Assembly (NCBI RefSeq): GCF_036967205.1
Contig: NZ_CP146022.1
Span: 1,984,001-2,048,000 of the forward strand
Source: Streptomyces sp. Q6
GTDB taxonomy: Bacteria > Actinomycetota > Actinomycetes > Streptomycetales > Streptomycetaceae
DNA: 64,000 bases
Direction of reading: 5' to 3'
Shown one piece after another: positions 1-8,614 of the stretch. The first letter of the stretch is position 1. Each line of letters opens with the position of its first letter. A model generated the notes under the pieces. The model worked only from the letters and a program-made list of their open reading frames with translations, was not told the DNA's origin and did not search any database. The position numbers and the translations under genes were made by a program.

Positions 1-555
1 GTGCGGGCCCTGCTCGTGGGCACCTCGTACATCGACGGCGACGAGGTCGTGGCCGCGGCCCGGCCCACCCTCGACCGGCTCTCCGACGACACCACCGAGA
101 CCATCCACCTCGCGCGGCTCGACGGGACGAACGTCGTCTATCTCGCCACCCGGCAGTCGCAGCACTACCTGCGGCCTTTCACGCGGGTGGGACGGCGGCT
201 GCCCGCGCACTCGACCTCGCTCGGCAAGGCGCTGCTCGCCACGCACACCGACGAGCAGGTCCGCAAGATGCTCCCCGAGACGCTCCCCGCGCTGACCGAG
301 CACACGATCACCGACCGCGAGAAGCTCATCGAGGAGCTGCACCTCGTGCGGGAGCAGGGGTTCGCCGTGGACCGGGAGGAGAACACGCTGGGGCTGCGCT
401 GCTTCGGAGTGGCGATCCCCTACCGGACCCCCGCCCGCGACGCCATCTCGTGCTCGGTGCCGGTGGCGCGGCTCACACCCGCGCACGAGCAGATGGTGAA
501 GGACGCCCTGTTCGACGCCAGGGACCGGCTGACCCTCGCCACGCGTCGCCTGTAG
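1..555 (+). CDS. IclR-family transcriptional regulator, C-terminal part (cut by window edge)
   Basis: This is the effector-binding domain of an IclR-family regulator. The winged-helix DNA-binding domain must lie left of the window, so the GTG at base 1 is not taken as the true start. The visible 184 residues show typical IclR-domain stretches: LARLDGTNVVYLA (about 37-49), RVGRRLPAHSTSLGKALLA (62-80), LGLRCFGVAIP (about 130-140) and a final SCSVPVARLTP segment. Family members often control sugar-acid or aromatic catabolism, but ligand and targets cannot be told here. The next gene, 95 bases on, is a cell-wall enzyme, which gives no hint of a shared pathway. Confidence 0.88.
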   Translation: MRALLVGTSYIDGDEVVAAARPTLDRLSDDTTETIHLARLDGTNVVYLATRQSQHYLRPFTRVGRRLPAHSTSLGKALLATHTDEQVRKMLPETLPALTEHTITDREKLIEELHLVREQGFAVDREENTLGLRCFGVAIPYRTPARDAISCSVPVARLTPAHEQMVKDALFDARDRLTLATRRL

Positions 556-650
556 GACCCCTCCCCCGCCGGGCGCGGATCGTGAGAGGTTCCTGAGAAA
601 AGCAGGACGATCGGAACGAAATGCTCCGGGCCGCTCGTCTTCTCTGCGGG

Positions 651-2111
651 ATGAACAAGACGATCAGGCGCGCCTCGGTCTTCACGCTGCTGCTCATACT
701 CGTTCTGCTGGCCAGGGCGACATGGGTGCAGTTCTACGAAGGCCAGGCCCTCGCGGACAGTGACAAGAACCGGCGGAAGGCCATCGAGCAGTACGGCTAC
801 CCGCTGGGCGACATCATCGTGGGCGGGAAGGCGGTGACAGGCTCCACGAAGACCGGGGCTTCGAGCGACCTCGCGTACAAGCGGACCTACACGGACGGCT
901 CGCTGTACTCGGCGGTGACCGGCTACACGTCGCAGGTGTACGGCTCCACTCAGCTGGAGTCCATCTATCAGGGCGTGCTCGACGGCACGGACACCCGGCT
1001 GAAGAACCCGCTGGACACGCTCACCGGCAAGCACTCCGATCCCGGTGACGTGGTCACGACCATCGACCCGGCGGTGCAGAAGGCGGCGTACCGGGCGCTC
1101 GGCGACAAGAAGGGCGCCGCCGTCGCGATCGACCCGGACACCGGGAAGATCCTCGGCATGGTGTCGACCCCGTCGTACGACCCGTCGACGATCAGCGGCT
1201 CGGGCTCCTCGGACGCGAAGGCGTGGAAGACCCTGGCCGGGGACAAGGACGCGCCGACCACGAACCGGGCCCTGAAGCAGGCGCTGCCGCCGGGGTCGAC
1301 GTTCAAGCTGGTGGTCGCCGCGGCCGCGCTGGAGGACGGCCTGTACGCGTCGGTCGACGAGAAGACCGAGTCGCCGAACCCGTACCTGCTGCCCGGGACG
1401 AGCACGTACCTGAAGAACGAGAGCTCGACCGCGCCCTGCGAGGACGCCACGATCCGCACCGCGTTGCAGTACTCCTGCAACAACGTCTTCGGGAAGATGG
1501 CGGTCGACCTCGGCCAGGACAAGCTCAAGGCGATGGCCGAGAAGTTCGGCTTCGACGACGACGAGCTGGACATCCCGGTACGGGCCGCCGAGAGCGTGTA
1601 TCCGTCCGGCATGGACAAGGCGCAGACCGGACTCTCCGGTATCGGCCAGTTCGACGTCACGGCGACGCCGTTGCAGATGGCGATGGTGTCCGCGACGATC
1701 GCCAACGGCGGCGAGCAGGCGTCCCCGCACATGGTGTCCCAGGTGACGGACGCGGACGGCGACGCGATCAAGAGCTACGCGGACGGCGACGACACCCGTG
1801 TCGTGAGCGAGTCGACCGCCTCGCAGTTGCGGTCCGCCATGGAGACCGTGGTGTCCCAGGGCACCGGTACCAACGCCCAGATCTCCGGCGCGACGGTCGG
1901 CGGCAAGACGGGCACCGCACAGCACGGCGAGAACAACAGCCAGACGCCGTACGCCTGGTTCACGTCGTACGCGAAGGACGACGCGACCGGCAAGGAGGTC
2001 GCCGTCGCGGTGGTCGTCGAACAGTCCGACGCGGAGCGCTCCGAGGTGAGCGGCAACGGGCTCGCGGCGCCGATCGCGAAGGCCATGATGAAGGCCGCGC
2101 TGGACGACTGA
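651..2111 (+). CDS. Penicillin-binding protein (class B-like D,D-transpeptidase, PbpA type)
   Basis: This 486-residue protein cross-links peptidoglycan stem peptides on the outer face of the membrane. An N-terminal membrane anchor (about 8-24) is followed by a short dimerisation-like region and a transpeptidase domain. All three penicillin-binding motifs are visible: STFK at 216-219 (the catalytic serine), SCN at 275-277 and KTG at 419-421. The start at 651 (MNKTIRRAS) fits Streptomyces PbpA homologues from memory; an upstream in-frame ATG at 621 would add ten residues in front of the anchor and is less likely. A 10-bp hairpin just after the stop probably ends the transcript. Which growth or sporulation step it serves cannot be read from the sequence. 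Confidence 0.9.
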   Translation: MNKTIRRASVFTLLLILVLLARATWVQFYEGQALADSDKNRRKAIEQYGYPLGDIIVGGKAVTGSTKTGASSDLAYKRTYTDGSLYSAVTGYTSQVYGSTQLESIYQGVLDGTDTRLKNPLDTLTGKHSDPGDVVTTIDPAVQKAAYRALGDKKGAAVAIDPDTGKILGMVSTPSYDPSTISGSGSSDAKAWKTLAGDKDAPTTNRALKQALPPGSTFKLVVAAAALEDGLYASVDEKTESPNPYLLPGTSTYLKNESSTAPCEDATIRTALQYSCNNVFGKMAVDLGQDKLKAMAEKFGFDDDELDIPVRAAESVYPSGMDKAQTGLSGIGQFDVTATPLQMAMVSATIANGGEQASPHMVSQVTDADGDAIKSYADGDDTRVVSESTASQLRSAMETVVSQGTGTNAQISGATVGGKTGTAQHGENNSQTPYAWFTSYAKDDATGKEVAVAVVVEQSDAERSEVSGNGLAAPIAKAMMKAALDD

Positions 2112-2119
2112 CCGACCCG

Positions 2120-2153
2120 GCCGTTCCGGTCCGTCCGGAATGGCCGGAACGGC
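2120..2153 (+). terminator. Hairpin after the penicillin-binding protein gene
   Basis: GCCGTTCCGG (2120-2129) pairs perfectly with CCGGAACGGC (2144-2153) across a 14-base loop, starting 8 bases after the stop codon. There is no T tract, as is usual for Streptomyces terminators. Confidence 0.6.
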
Positions 2154-2256
2154 ACCCTCCGATGCGTCCGGCATCACGGACGCCCTTCGAATCACCGTAC
2201 GAAACGCTGGTACGCTCTCGCACTCCGCCGGGCCGCACAGTGAGGGAGGGTTCCGC

Positions 2257-2835
2257 GTGAGCACGGTCGTGGACGATGCCGCCTCCGCCGAATTTCATGC
2301 CTTCTTCGAACGGCACCACGCCGAACTCGCCCGCCTCGCCCACCTGTTGACGGGCGAGCCGGACGCCGCCGACGATCTCGCGGCGGACGCGCTGCTCGCG
2401 CTCTGGCACCGCTGGGACCGGGTCCGGGCGGCCGAGCATCCCGTCGCGTACGCGCGCGGCGTCGTCGCCAACCTCGCCCGCACCCGGATCCGCAGCGCCA
2501 TCCGTGAGCGGCGGCGCGTAGCCCTGTTCTGGTCGGGCCGTCAGGAACGCACCGACGGACCCGATGTGCCGGCCGTCGTCGACGTCCAGGACGCGCTGCG
2601 GGAACTGCCGTTCCGCAAGCGCGCGTGTGTCGTGCTGCGGCACGCCTTCGATCTGTCGGAGAAGGACACCGCGCTCGCCCTGGGGATCTCGGTCGGTACG
2701 GTGAAGAGCCAGACGTCGAAGGGCCTGGCCGAACTGGAACGCCGGCTCGGCCACGAGCAGCTGAACGGGCAGACGCCACGGCGCGTACGGGCGGTCGGTG
2801 CGGCACTCGATGCCACGGAAGGAGGTCGGCGATGA
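2257..2835 (+). CDS. SigE-family ECF RNA polymerase sigma factor
   Basis: This 192-residue protein is a small group 4 (ECF) sigma factor. Region 2 lies at about residues 13-80 and begins EFHAFFERHHAELARLAHLL. Region 4, with its helix-turn-helix, lies at about 113-163 and includes RKRACVVLRHAFDLSEKDTA and ISVGTVKSQTSKGLAEL. The GTG at 2257 is chosen because a good ribosome site (GAGGGAGGG) sits just upstream; in-frame codons further left lack one. The stop overlaps the next gene's start (ATGA), so the two are translationally coupled. That membrane-anchored partner probably controls or reports to this factor, though it has no recognised anti-sigma motif. Confidence 0.87.
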   Translation: MSTVVDDAASAEFHAFFERHHAELARLAHLLTGEPDAADDLAADALLALWHRWDRVRAAEHPVAYARGVVANLARTRIRSAIRERRRVALFWSGRQERTDGPDVPAVVDVQDALRELPFRKRACVVLRHAFDLSEKDTALALGISVGTVKSQTSKGLAELERRLGHEQLNGQTPRRVRAVGAALDATEGGRR

Positions 2836-3665
2836 GCGACGACCTGCGGCAGCGGCTGCGCGAGGCCGCCGACACGCACCGGCCCGACCGGGAGCGGATG
2901 CTGGCCCGGATCGAGCGCGCTATGCACGAACAGCCCGCGGCGCGGCCCGAACGGCACCGGCCCGCCGTCGGCTGGGTGCGGATCGCCGGGGTCACCGCCG
3001 GGGTCGCCGGGGTGCTCGCCGTCGGCGGGTTCGCGGTCGGCGCGGCCCTGCGCCAGGACGAGACCCCGCAGCAGCGGGTCGCCGTCTCGCCGACGCCCAC
3101 GACCGCGCCGTCGCCGGACGCCACCTCGCGCGAGCCGCGGCCCTCCACGACCGCGACCTCCTCCGGGAACGCCGCCGAGCCCTCGCGGACTCCGGAGCGT
3201 TCCGCCTCCTCCGGTCCCGCGAAGCCGTCGGCCGGTTCGGGCGGCGGTTCGGACGAGAAGCCGCCGGTGAACGACACCACCGACGGACCCCTGTGGTCGG
3301 ACGGGTCGGTCGACCCGGGGTCGAACGACTACTGGGGCCAGAGCAACGTCACGTTCAAGACGAAGGACCCGCTGTCCGAGCTGACCGTCGAGCTGCGGGT
3401 CGCGCAGACCGGCAAGGTCGCCAGCACCGGCCACTGGCGCTCCCTGCCCGCCGACGACTTCACCGAGTCCGTCGACGAGAAGGACGGGTTCCTCGTGTAC
3501 CGGTGGGTGCTGAAGGACGGGCGGACGGTACCGGCCGGGGAGAGCGTGTTCGCCGGTCAGTACGACCATGCCTCCGGGGGGCGGGACGCCTCGGACGACC
3601 GGTACTCCGTGACGGGGCGGACGACCGCGGGCCGGGACGCCTCCGTGGGCGGGGACTTCGAGTAG
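2832..3665 (+). CDS. One-pass membrane protein coupled to the sigma factor (putative anti-sigma or sensor)
   Basis: A 277-residue protein. It has a hydrophilic, Arg-rich cytoplasmic N-terminus, one membrane helix at about 48-72, a long Pro/Ser/Thr-rich spacer (about 80-150) and a C-terminal outer domain of about 120 residues with a WSDGSVDPGSNDYWGQ segment. The start overlaps the sigma gene stop as ATGA. The cytoplasmic tail next to a cotranscribed ECF sigma suggests an anti-sigma or signal partner; this is inferred from layout, as no zinc-binding HxxxCxxC motif is seen. The outer domain is not recognised. The following 180 bases are degenerate repeats of CCGGTTGCTCGT-like units with no gene. 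Confidence 0.72.
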   Translation: MSDDLRQRLREAADTHRPDRERMLARIERAMHEQPAARPERHRPAVGWVRIAGVTAGVAGVLAVGGFAVGAALRQDETPQQRVAVSPTPTTAPSPDATSREPRPSTTATSSGNAAEPSRTPERSASSGPAKPSAGSGGGSDEKPPVNDTTDGPLWSDGSVDPGSNDYWGQSNVTFKTKDPLSELTVELRVAQTGKVASTGHWRSLPADDFTESVDEKDGFLVYRWVLKDGRTVPAGESVFAGQYDHASGGRDASDDRYSVTGRTTAGRDASVGGDFE

Positions 3666-3845
3666 TCCGGTCCGGTTGCTTCTCGCCGCTCCGGTTGCTC
3701 GTCCACGGTCCGGTCGCCTTCCGCCGGTCCCGTTCCGGTCCCGTTGCTCGTCGCCGGTCCGGCTGTGTGCCGGCGAAGAATCGGGGCGCGGGAGAACGGG
3801 GCGACTTCGCGGCAACCTTTCCGCGCCGGGGGGCGACCAACGGGC

Positions 3846-4676
3846 ATGACCAACAGCCAACCCCCTCGTTCCCACCGTCGCCGCGTGACCCGGCGGCGGG
3901 CCGTCCTCGGTGGGCTCGCCGCGTTCACGCTCACCGGCGCCGCCGTCGCCACCAGTGGGATGCTCAACTCCGCCGGTGCCGCCACCACGTGGCCCGAGGC
4001 GAAGGGCACCCAGGCCGTCTCCTCCACCATCTCCGTCTCGGGCACGCTCGACGGGGGCTACAAGCGTTACTACGGCTCCGGCGACCTGGGCGGCGACGGC
4101 CAGGACGAGGGCCAGGACCCGATCTTCAACTTGAAGGACGGCGCCGTCCTGAAGAACGTCATCATCGGCTCCCCCGCCGCCGACGGCGTGCACTGCGCCG
4201 GAACCTGCACGCTCCAGAACGTCTGGTGGGAGGACGTCGGCGAGGACGCCGCCACCTTCAAGGGCAAGTCCACCTCGTCCGTCTACACCGTGTACGGGGG
4301 CGGCGCGAAGTCGGCCTCCGACAAGGTGTTCCAGTTCAACGGCGCCGGAAAGCTGGTCGTCACCAAGTTCCAGGTGGCGAACTTCGGCAAGCTGGTGCGC
4401 AGTTGCGGCAACTGCTCGACCCAGTACAAGAACCGCAACATCATCATCAACGACGTCGACATCACCGCCCCCGGCAAGTCGATCGTCGGCATCAACTCCA
4501 ACTACGGTGACACCGCCGCCCTGCGCAACGTCCGTATCCACGGCGACAGCAGCAAGAAGATCAAGCCGTGCGTGCGGTACCAGGGGAACGACACCGGGGC
4601 CGAGCCCAAGGAACTGGGCAGCGGACCCGACGGGACGTACTGCCGGTACACCGCCTCCGATCTGACCTACGACTGA
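3846..4676 (+). CDS. Secreted pectate lyase, polysaccharide lyase family 3
   Basis: This 276-residue protein should cleave de-esterified pectin by beta-elimination, in a calcium-dependent way typical of PL3. The N-terminus carries a twin-arginine signal (RRRVTRRRAVLGG, about 11-23, then a hydrophobic core ending near 46), so it is probably exported folded. The mature part has the PL3 pattern: GYKRYYGSGDLGG, then DGVHCAGTCTLQNVWWEDVG and a repeated beta-helix region with several cysteines. The ATG at 3846 is used because it places the signal correctly, although the ribosome site is weak. It is the only pectinase in the region on the plus strand, convergent with a PL9 gene across a shared hairpin. 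Confidence 0.87.
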   Translation: MTNSQPPRSHRRRVTRRRAVLGGLAAFTLTGAAVATSGMLNSAGAATTWPEAKGTQAVSSTISVSGTLDGGYKRYYGSGDLGGDGQDEGQDPIFNLKDGAVLKNVIIGSPAADGVHCAGTCTLQNVWWEDVGEDAATFKGKSTSSVYTVYGGGAKSASDKVFQFNGAGKLVVTKFQVANFGKLVRSCGNCSTQYKNRNIIINDVDITAPGKSIVGINSNYGDTAALRNVRIHGDSSKKIKPCVRYQGNDTGAEPKELGSGPDGTYCRYTASDLTYD

Positions 4677-4795
4677 TCCGACGACTGATCCGTCAACTGC
4701 CCCTCGCCCGAGCCACGTTCGTCCCCGGTTGGCCCCCCGGCCGGGGACATGCCCCTGACCGCCCCCCGGTCAGGGGACGGGGGAACCCCCAGGAG

Positions 4796-4831
4796 GAGCG
4801 CCCCCGCCGGTGGGACCCGGCGGGGGCGCTC
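4796..4831. terminator. Bidirectional hairpin between PL3 and PL9 genes
   Basis: A perfect 15-bp stem (GAGCGCCCCCGCCGG paired with CCGGCGGGGGCGCTC) with a 6-base loop sits between two convergent genes and should stop transcription from both sides. Confidence 0.8.
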
Positions 4832-4856
4832 TTCGTCGACTCGCCCGCGAGCGACG

Positions 4857-6005
4857 TCAGTTCATGGTCGAGCCGATCGTGGTCGAGCCGGTCGTCAGGA
4901 ACGTCGTCGCGGGCAGCGAACCGTTCGACCGACGGGCGCCGTACGCGGTGGTGGCGTCGGTCGACGTGAAGGACGGGGTCGCGATGCCGCTGTCCCAGGT
5001 GTTGCCCGCGGAGACGGTCGACGAGCCGAGCTCGGCCGGGCCCGTGCCGTTCTTCACGGCGAGGTTCTTGCCGAGGCGGGCCGTACCGGTGGCGACGTAG
5101 TAGCCGGACGCGGTGTTGGCGTACGCCGTGTTGCGGTCGAGCTGGATCGCTCCGGTGTTGGAGTTCTCGGTGAAGCCGTGGAGGCTGTTGTTCCAGGCCG
5201 CGTCGTTGTTCACGACGTGGGCGGCCGTGGCGCCGCCGCCACCGAGCTTGAACCCGTTGCCGTTGCCCTCGAAGGCGGTGTCGTTCCAGCGGTTCTTGCC
5301 GTTGCCGTACGCCCACGAGTGCTCGATGGTGACCGGCGACGAGAACTGCCAGAGGTCCATGCCGTCGTCGGAGTTGTCGGAGAGGCGGGCGCCGGTGACC
5401 TTGTTGCCGGTGCCGGAACCGAACTTCACGGCGAGACCGTCCGCGTTCCGGCCGTGGCCCGCCGGGTCGTAGTTGCCGTGACTGTCCAGGTTCTGGATGA
5501 GGTTGTTCGTGGTGCCGTCGCCGCGCAAGGTGAAGCCGGAGTCGCCGTTGTTCGCGGTGACGAGGTTCTTGAAGACGCCGCCGACGGAGGAGGTGGCGAC
5601 GAAGCCCTGGGCGGGCGAGTTCTGCCAGGTGATGTTCTGGACGGTCCAGTGATCTCCGTAGATCCCGGCGAGCCAGGAGCCGTCGGGCAGCTTCGAGCCG
5701 TCGACCTTCACCTGCTCGCCGCCGTACGCGGCGAGCGTGATCCGGTCCGCACTCGTGCCGTTCGCCGTGGACTTGAGGGTGGCGGTCGGGTAGTAGGTGC
5801 CGCCGCGGATCCGGATGGTGGTGCCGGCGGAGGCGTTCTTCACGGCCGTCTCCAGCTGGGCCGTGGACGAGACGGTGACCGTGGTGGCCGCGTTCGCGTC
5901 GCCCGGCCGGAGGCCGAGGCAGACGCCGCCCGCGCCGGCCGCGACCGCGACGGCGATCGCGATCGGGACGGCACGGGTGCGGCGGTGACGTGCAGGGGTG
6001 CGCAC
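4857..6005 (-). CDS. Secreted pectate lyase, right-handed beta-helix, PL9 type
   Basis: A 382-residue exported protein. The signal peptide runs to about residue 39 (ANA-A cleavage), followed by a parallel beta-helix. The hallmark stretch NSDDGMDLW lies at 211-219 in a run that also contains FGSGTGNKVTGARLSDN and SPVTIEHSWAYGNGKNRW, as in PL9 endo-pectate lyases. The GTG at 6005 is used because a strong AGGAAAGGATCC ribosome site precedes it; the open frame to its left is repeat DNA. It is closely related to the PL9 gene ending at 7499, with the same C-terminal TTFLTTGSTTIGxTMN tail, so the two are recent paralogues. It probably acts on polygalacturonate outside the cell. Confidence 0.88.
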   Translation of the reverse strand: MRTPARHRRTRAVPIAIAVAVAAGAGGVCLGLRPGDANAATTVTVSSTAQLETAVKNASAGTTIRIRGGTYYPTATLKSTANGTSADRITLAAYGGEQVKVDGSKLPDGSWLAGIYGDHWTVQNITWQNSPAQGFVATSSVGGVFKNLVTANNGDSGFTLRGDGTTNNLIQNLDSHGNYDPAGHGRNADGLAVKFGSGTGNKVTGARLSDNSDDGMDLWQFSSPVTIEHSWAYGNGKNRWNDTAFEGNGNGFKLGGGGATAAHVVNNDAAWNNSLHGFTENSNTGAIQLDRNTAYANTASGYYVATGTARLGKNLAVKNGTGPAELGSSTVSAGNTWDSGIATPSFTSTDATTAYGARRSNGSLPATTFLTTGSTTIGSTMN

Positions 6006-6102
6006 GGAAGGGATCCTTTCCTGGGGGATCTCGCACCCGTAGGTGGTCACCGTCCCCGGGAAAGGTTGCCGCAGCCCGAGAAGACCCCAGGTCAGACCAG
6101 TC

Positions 6103-6183
6103 GGCCCGGTCGGTCCGGCAGGTCCGGTCGGTCCGGTCGGTCCGGCAGGTCCGGTCGGTCCGGCAAGTCCGGCAGGTCCGGTC
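6103..6183. repeat. Nine tandem copies of a 9-bp unit (GGTCCGGTC / GGTCCGGCA)
   Basis: Nine head-to-tail 9-mers, differing mainly in the last two bases, fill the gap between the PL9 leader and the phosphatase gene. The array ends on the first two bases of the phosphatase stop codon (TCA, 6182-6184). A minus-strand frame through it would read as Gly-Pro-Thr/Ala repeats, but no start or ribosome site supports a protein. Confidence 0.85.
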
Positions 6184-6985
6184 AGCTCACGTAGTACGTG
6201 GGGTTCGGGAGCTTGTACGTCTTGTCGGCGTAGCCGCCTTCGAGGTCGGAGTACTGGTCGCCGAAGTTGCCGACGATGTCGTAGCCCTGGTCCTCGATGT
6301 GCTTGCGGGTGCCGGACTTGTACTGGACCGTGGTGCAGTTCCAGGCGGCCGCGGTGGCGCACTCGCTCAGGTAGGCGGGCGGGTTCGCCGTGTCCTTCAG
6401 GAAGACGTGGTCGGCGTCGAGGTTGACGTCGACGCCGACCTTCTTCAGGTTCTCGACGGCGGAGGCGCGCTGCGTCTCCTTGAGGCCGGAGTTGTAGAAG
6501 ACCTCGACGCCCTTCCTCGTGGCGTACGCGATGAGGTCAGGGGTGCCGGGCACGGCCGGGCGGTCGGCCTTGGCGACGTAGGCGGCCCAACTGGCGCTGT
6601 TGTAGACGTAGTTGGTCTTGATCTCGTAGTCGAGGCTGAGCAGCAGCGTGTCGTCGATGTCGAAGACGACGGCGGGCTTCTCGCCGTGGCGCTTCGCCTT
6701 CTTGACGGCCTTGTCGATGTCCTTCTTGGCGCCGGCCTCGATGCGGGCCAGGTCGTCGGCGTAGGCGCTGTCGGCGGATGCCTGCCAGACACCGTCGGCG
6801 TCCTGGGCGGCGCCGTAGTAGCTCTTGATCTCGGTCACGAGCTCGCCGATGTTGTGCGGTTCGGCGGTCGTGTGCCGGGTCGGGCGGTCGGCGCTCGCGG
6901 CGCCGGTGCCGTGGACGACACCAGCGGCGAGGGCGCAAGCGGCGGCGATGCCGATGACTTTGGTGGACGGGCGGAGAGTCGGCAC
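6182..6985 (-). CDS. Secreted HAD-family acid phosphatase (class B-like, subfamily IIIB)
   Basis: This 267-residue protein removes phosphate from small organic esters outside the cell. A Sec signal peptide covers about residues 1-31 (ASA-D cleavage). The nucleophile motif DIDDT lies at 109-113 after the strand PAVVF; a helical cap with YNSASWAAYV and a later NFGDQYSDLEGG acidic motif complete the HAD acid phosphatase pattern. The GTG at 6985 has a GGAG ribosome site 5 bases upstream, whereas the nearby ATG at 6996 is out of frame. It sits between pectinase genes without sharing their function, and its transcript may read into the PL9 gene through the 9-bp repeat. Confidence 0.87.
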   Translation of the reverse strand: MPTLRPSTKVIGIAAACALAAGVVHGTGAASADRPTRHTTAEPHNIGELVTEIKSYYGAAQDADGVWQASADSAYADDLARIEAGAKKDIDKAVKKAKRHGEKPAVVFDIDDTLLLSLDYEIKTNYVYNSASWAAYVAKADRPAVPGTPDLIAYATRKGVEVFYNSGLKETQRASAVENLKKVGVDVNLDADHVFLKDTANPPAYLSECATAAAWNCTTVQYKSGTRKHIEDQGYDIVGNFGDQYSDLEGGYADKTYKLPNPTYYVS

Positions 6986-7115
6986 GCGAACTCCATTCGC
7001 TGAGTGACAGGGGGGGCATGCGGTGCAGGTGGAGGCATGTCTACGCGCATCACACGGATTCCCGCGACACCCTTTACCCGATCGATATCGACCGGGCGGG
7101 ATTCATGGCCATTGC

Positions 7116-7164
7116 CCAGGTCTGGACTGCGCTTGACCTGGTGTTGAATCCGGGCCCATAGGGT
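7116..7164 (+). promoter_or_regulatory. Possible promoter and DasR-like site before the small membrane protein
   Basis: The minus strand of 7116-7129 contains GTCCAGACCT, which matches ten of twelve bases of the repeat found in Streptomyces chitinase promoters (the DasR site family). A TTGACC (7133-7138) and TAGGGT (7159-7164) follow, but their 20-base spacing is longer than usual. This is suggestive only. Confidence 0.25.
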
Positions 7165-7219
7165 CAGCGGACAGATGTACAGCCGCGTCTGACGCCCCGA
7201 CGTTCAAGGACGAACCACC

Positions 7220-7429
7220 GTGATGCCCGGACCTCCCCTCGCCGCCACGGGACACGGCCCCTCCCCCGTGCTCCTGGGTGCTTTCCTCGTGGGTGGCCTC
7301 GTCGCGCTCTGGACCGGGATGCACTGGGCCCTGGACATCCGCGGCACTCTGCGGTTGCTCGGCGCGGTGATGGCGCTGGCCGGGGTGCTGCTGGTCCTGG
7401 TGACGTATGTGCTGTGGCAGTTGGGCTGA
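7220..7429 (+). CDS. Small two-helix membrane protein
   Basis: A predicted 69-residue protein with two hydrophobic segments, at about 18-38 and 45-67, joined by a short WALDIRGTLR loop. I do not recognise the family. Codon use is typical for the genome, with third positions mostly G or C, and an AAGGA ribosome site lies 9 bases before the GTG at 7220 (an ATG follows directly and could be used). It stands alone on the plus strand among minus-strand pectinases, followed by a shared hairpin. A small hydrophobic protein of this kind may modulate a membrane partner, but nothing in the context points to one. Confidence 0.5.
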   Translation: MMPGPPLAATGHGPSPVLLGAFLVGGLVALWTGMHWALDIRGTLRLLGAVMALAGVLLVLVTYVLWQLG

Positions 7430-7446
7430 GCGAGGTGCACGCGTAC

Positions 7447-7478
7447 GGCCCGCCGGTGTCGTGCGGGGCCGGCGGGCC
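7447..7478. terminator. Hairpin between the small membrane gene and the second PL9 gene
   Basis: GGCCCGCCGG (7447-7456) pairs perfectly with CCGGCGGGCC (7469-7478) across a 12-base loop, located between two convergent genes. Confidence 0.65.
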
Positions 7479-7498
7479 GGGGGTGCGGGCGCGGCGGG

Positions 7499-8614
7499 TC
7501 AGTTCATCGTCGCGCCGATCGTGGTCGAGCCCGTCGTGAGGAACGTCGTGGCGGGCAGCGTGCCGGACGAGGACCGGGCGTTGTAGGTCGTGGTCGCGTC
7601 CGTCGAGCGGAAGGACGGGGTCGCGACGCCCGCGTCCCAGTTGTTGCCGGACGAGGTGACCGACGAGCCCTTGGAGACAGCGGCCGAGCCGTTGGAGACC
7701 GCGAGGTTCTTGCCGAGCTTGGCGGAGTTGGTCGCGAAGTAGTAGCCGTACTTGCCGTTCGCGTAGGCCGTGGTGCGGTTGATGACGAGGGCGCCCCGGT
7801 TGGAGTTCTCGGTGAAGCCGTTGCCGGCGTCGTCCCAGGCGGCCGAGTTGTTGACGACGTGGGCGACGACCTCGCCGTCGCCGCCGAGCTTGTAGCCGTT
7901 GCCGTCGCCCGCGAAGGCCGAGTCGGACCAGCGGTTCTTGCCGTTGCCGAAGGACCAGGTGTGCTCGATGGTGACGGGTGAGGAGAAGGACCAGAGGTCG
8001 ATGCCGTCGTCCGAGTTGTTGTAGAGGCGGGCGCCGGTGATCAGGTTGCCGGTCCCCGAGCCGAACTTCACCGCGACGCCGTCGGCGTTCTCGCCGTGGT
8101 TCGCGGCGTCGTAGTGCCCGTAGCTGTCGATGTTCCTGACCGTGTTGTTCACGGTGCCGTCGCCGGTCAGGGTGAAGCCGGAGTCGCCGCCGTTGACGGT
8201 CTTGATGTTCGACCAGTTGGTGCCCGTGCAGGACTGGCAGACGACCGCGCTGTCCGGGGAGTTCTGGAAGGTGATGTTCGAGACGTTCCAGTAGTCGGCG
8301 GTCAGCTTGAAGATCCAGTCGCCGGAGGGGAGCGAGGAGCCGTCGACCTTCACCGTCTCGCTGCCGTACGCGGTCAGCGTGACCGGCGACGAGGACGTGC
8401 CGTCGGCCGTCGACTGGAGGGTCTCGGTCGGGTAGTAGGTGCCGCCGCGGACCTGGATGACGGTGCCGGCGGAGGCGCCGGAGATCGCCGCGTCGAGTTC
8501 GGCGGTGGTGTCGACGACGACGGTGGCCGCGTGCGCCTGCGCGGGCAGGACGATCACGGCGGCCGCCGCGGCGACGGCGGTGGACAGGGCGAGTCGGGCG
8601 GTGCGACGAAGCAT
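7499..8614 (-). CDS. Secreted pectate lyase, PL9 type (paralogue of the gene at 4857)
   Basis: A 371-residue exported beta-helix protein. It has a Sec signal peptide to about residue 29 (AHA-A), the PL9 hallmark NNSDDGIDLW, the SPVTIEHTWSFGNGKNRW run, and the same C-terminal tail as the paralogue at 4857-6005. A CQSC pair in the middle may form a disulfide absent from the other copy. It should cut polygalacturonate outside the cell. The gene follows the PL1 gene by only 18 bases, so the two are probably cotranscribed. Its start region is nearly identical over 34 bases to that of the PL1 gene, including the AAAGGAC ribosome site, which points to copying of a leader and start rather than chance. 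Confidence 0.88.
   Translation of the reverse strand: MLRRTARLALSTAVAAAAAVIVLPAQAHAATVVVDTTAELDAAISGASAGTVIQVRGGTYYPTETLQSTADGTSSSPVTLTAYGSETVKVDGSSLPSGDWIFKLTADYWNVSNITFQNSPDSAVVCQSCTGTNWSNIKTVNGGDSGFTLTGDGTVNNTVRNIDSYGHYDAANHGENADGVAVKFGSGTGNLITGARLYNNSDDGIDLWSFSSPVTIEHTWSFGNGKNRWSDSAFAGDGNGYKLGGDGEVVAHVVNNSAAWDDAGNGFTENSNRGALVINRTTAYANGKYGYYFATNSAKLGKNLAVSNGSAAVSKGSSVTSSGNNWDAGVATPSFRSTDATTTYNARSSSGTLPATTFLTTGSTTIGATMN

Noticed and set aside
6103-6183. Collagen-like Gly-Pro-Thr/Ala protein encoded by the 9-bp repeats
   Set aside because: No start codon with a ribosome site serves this frame, and it ends in the PL9 leader.
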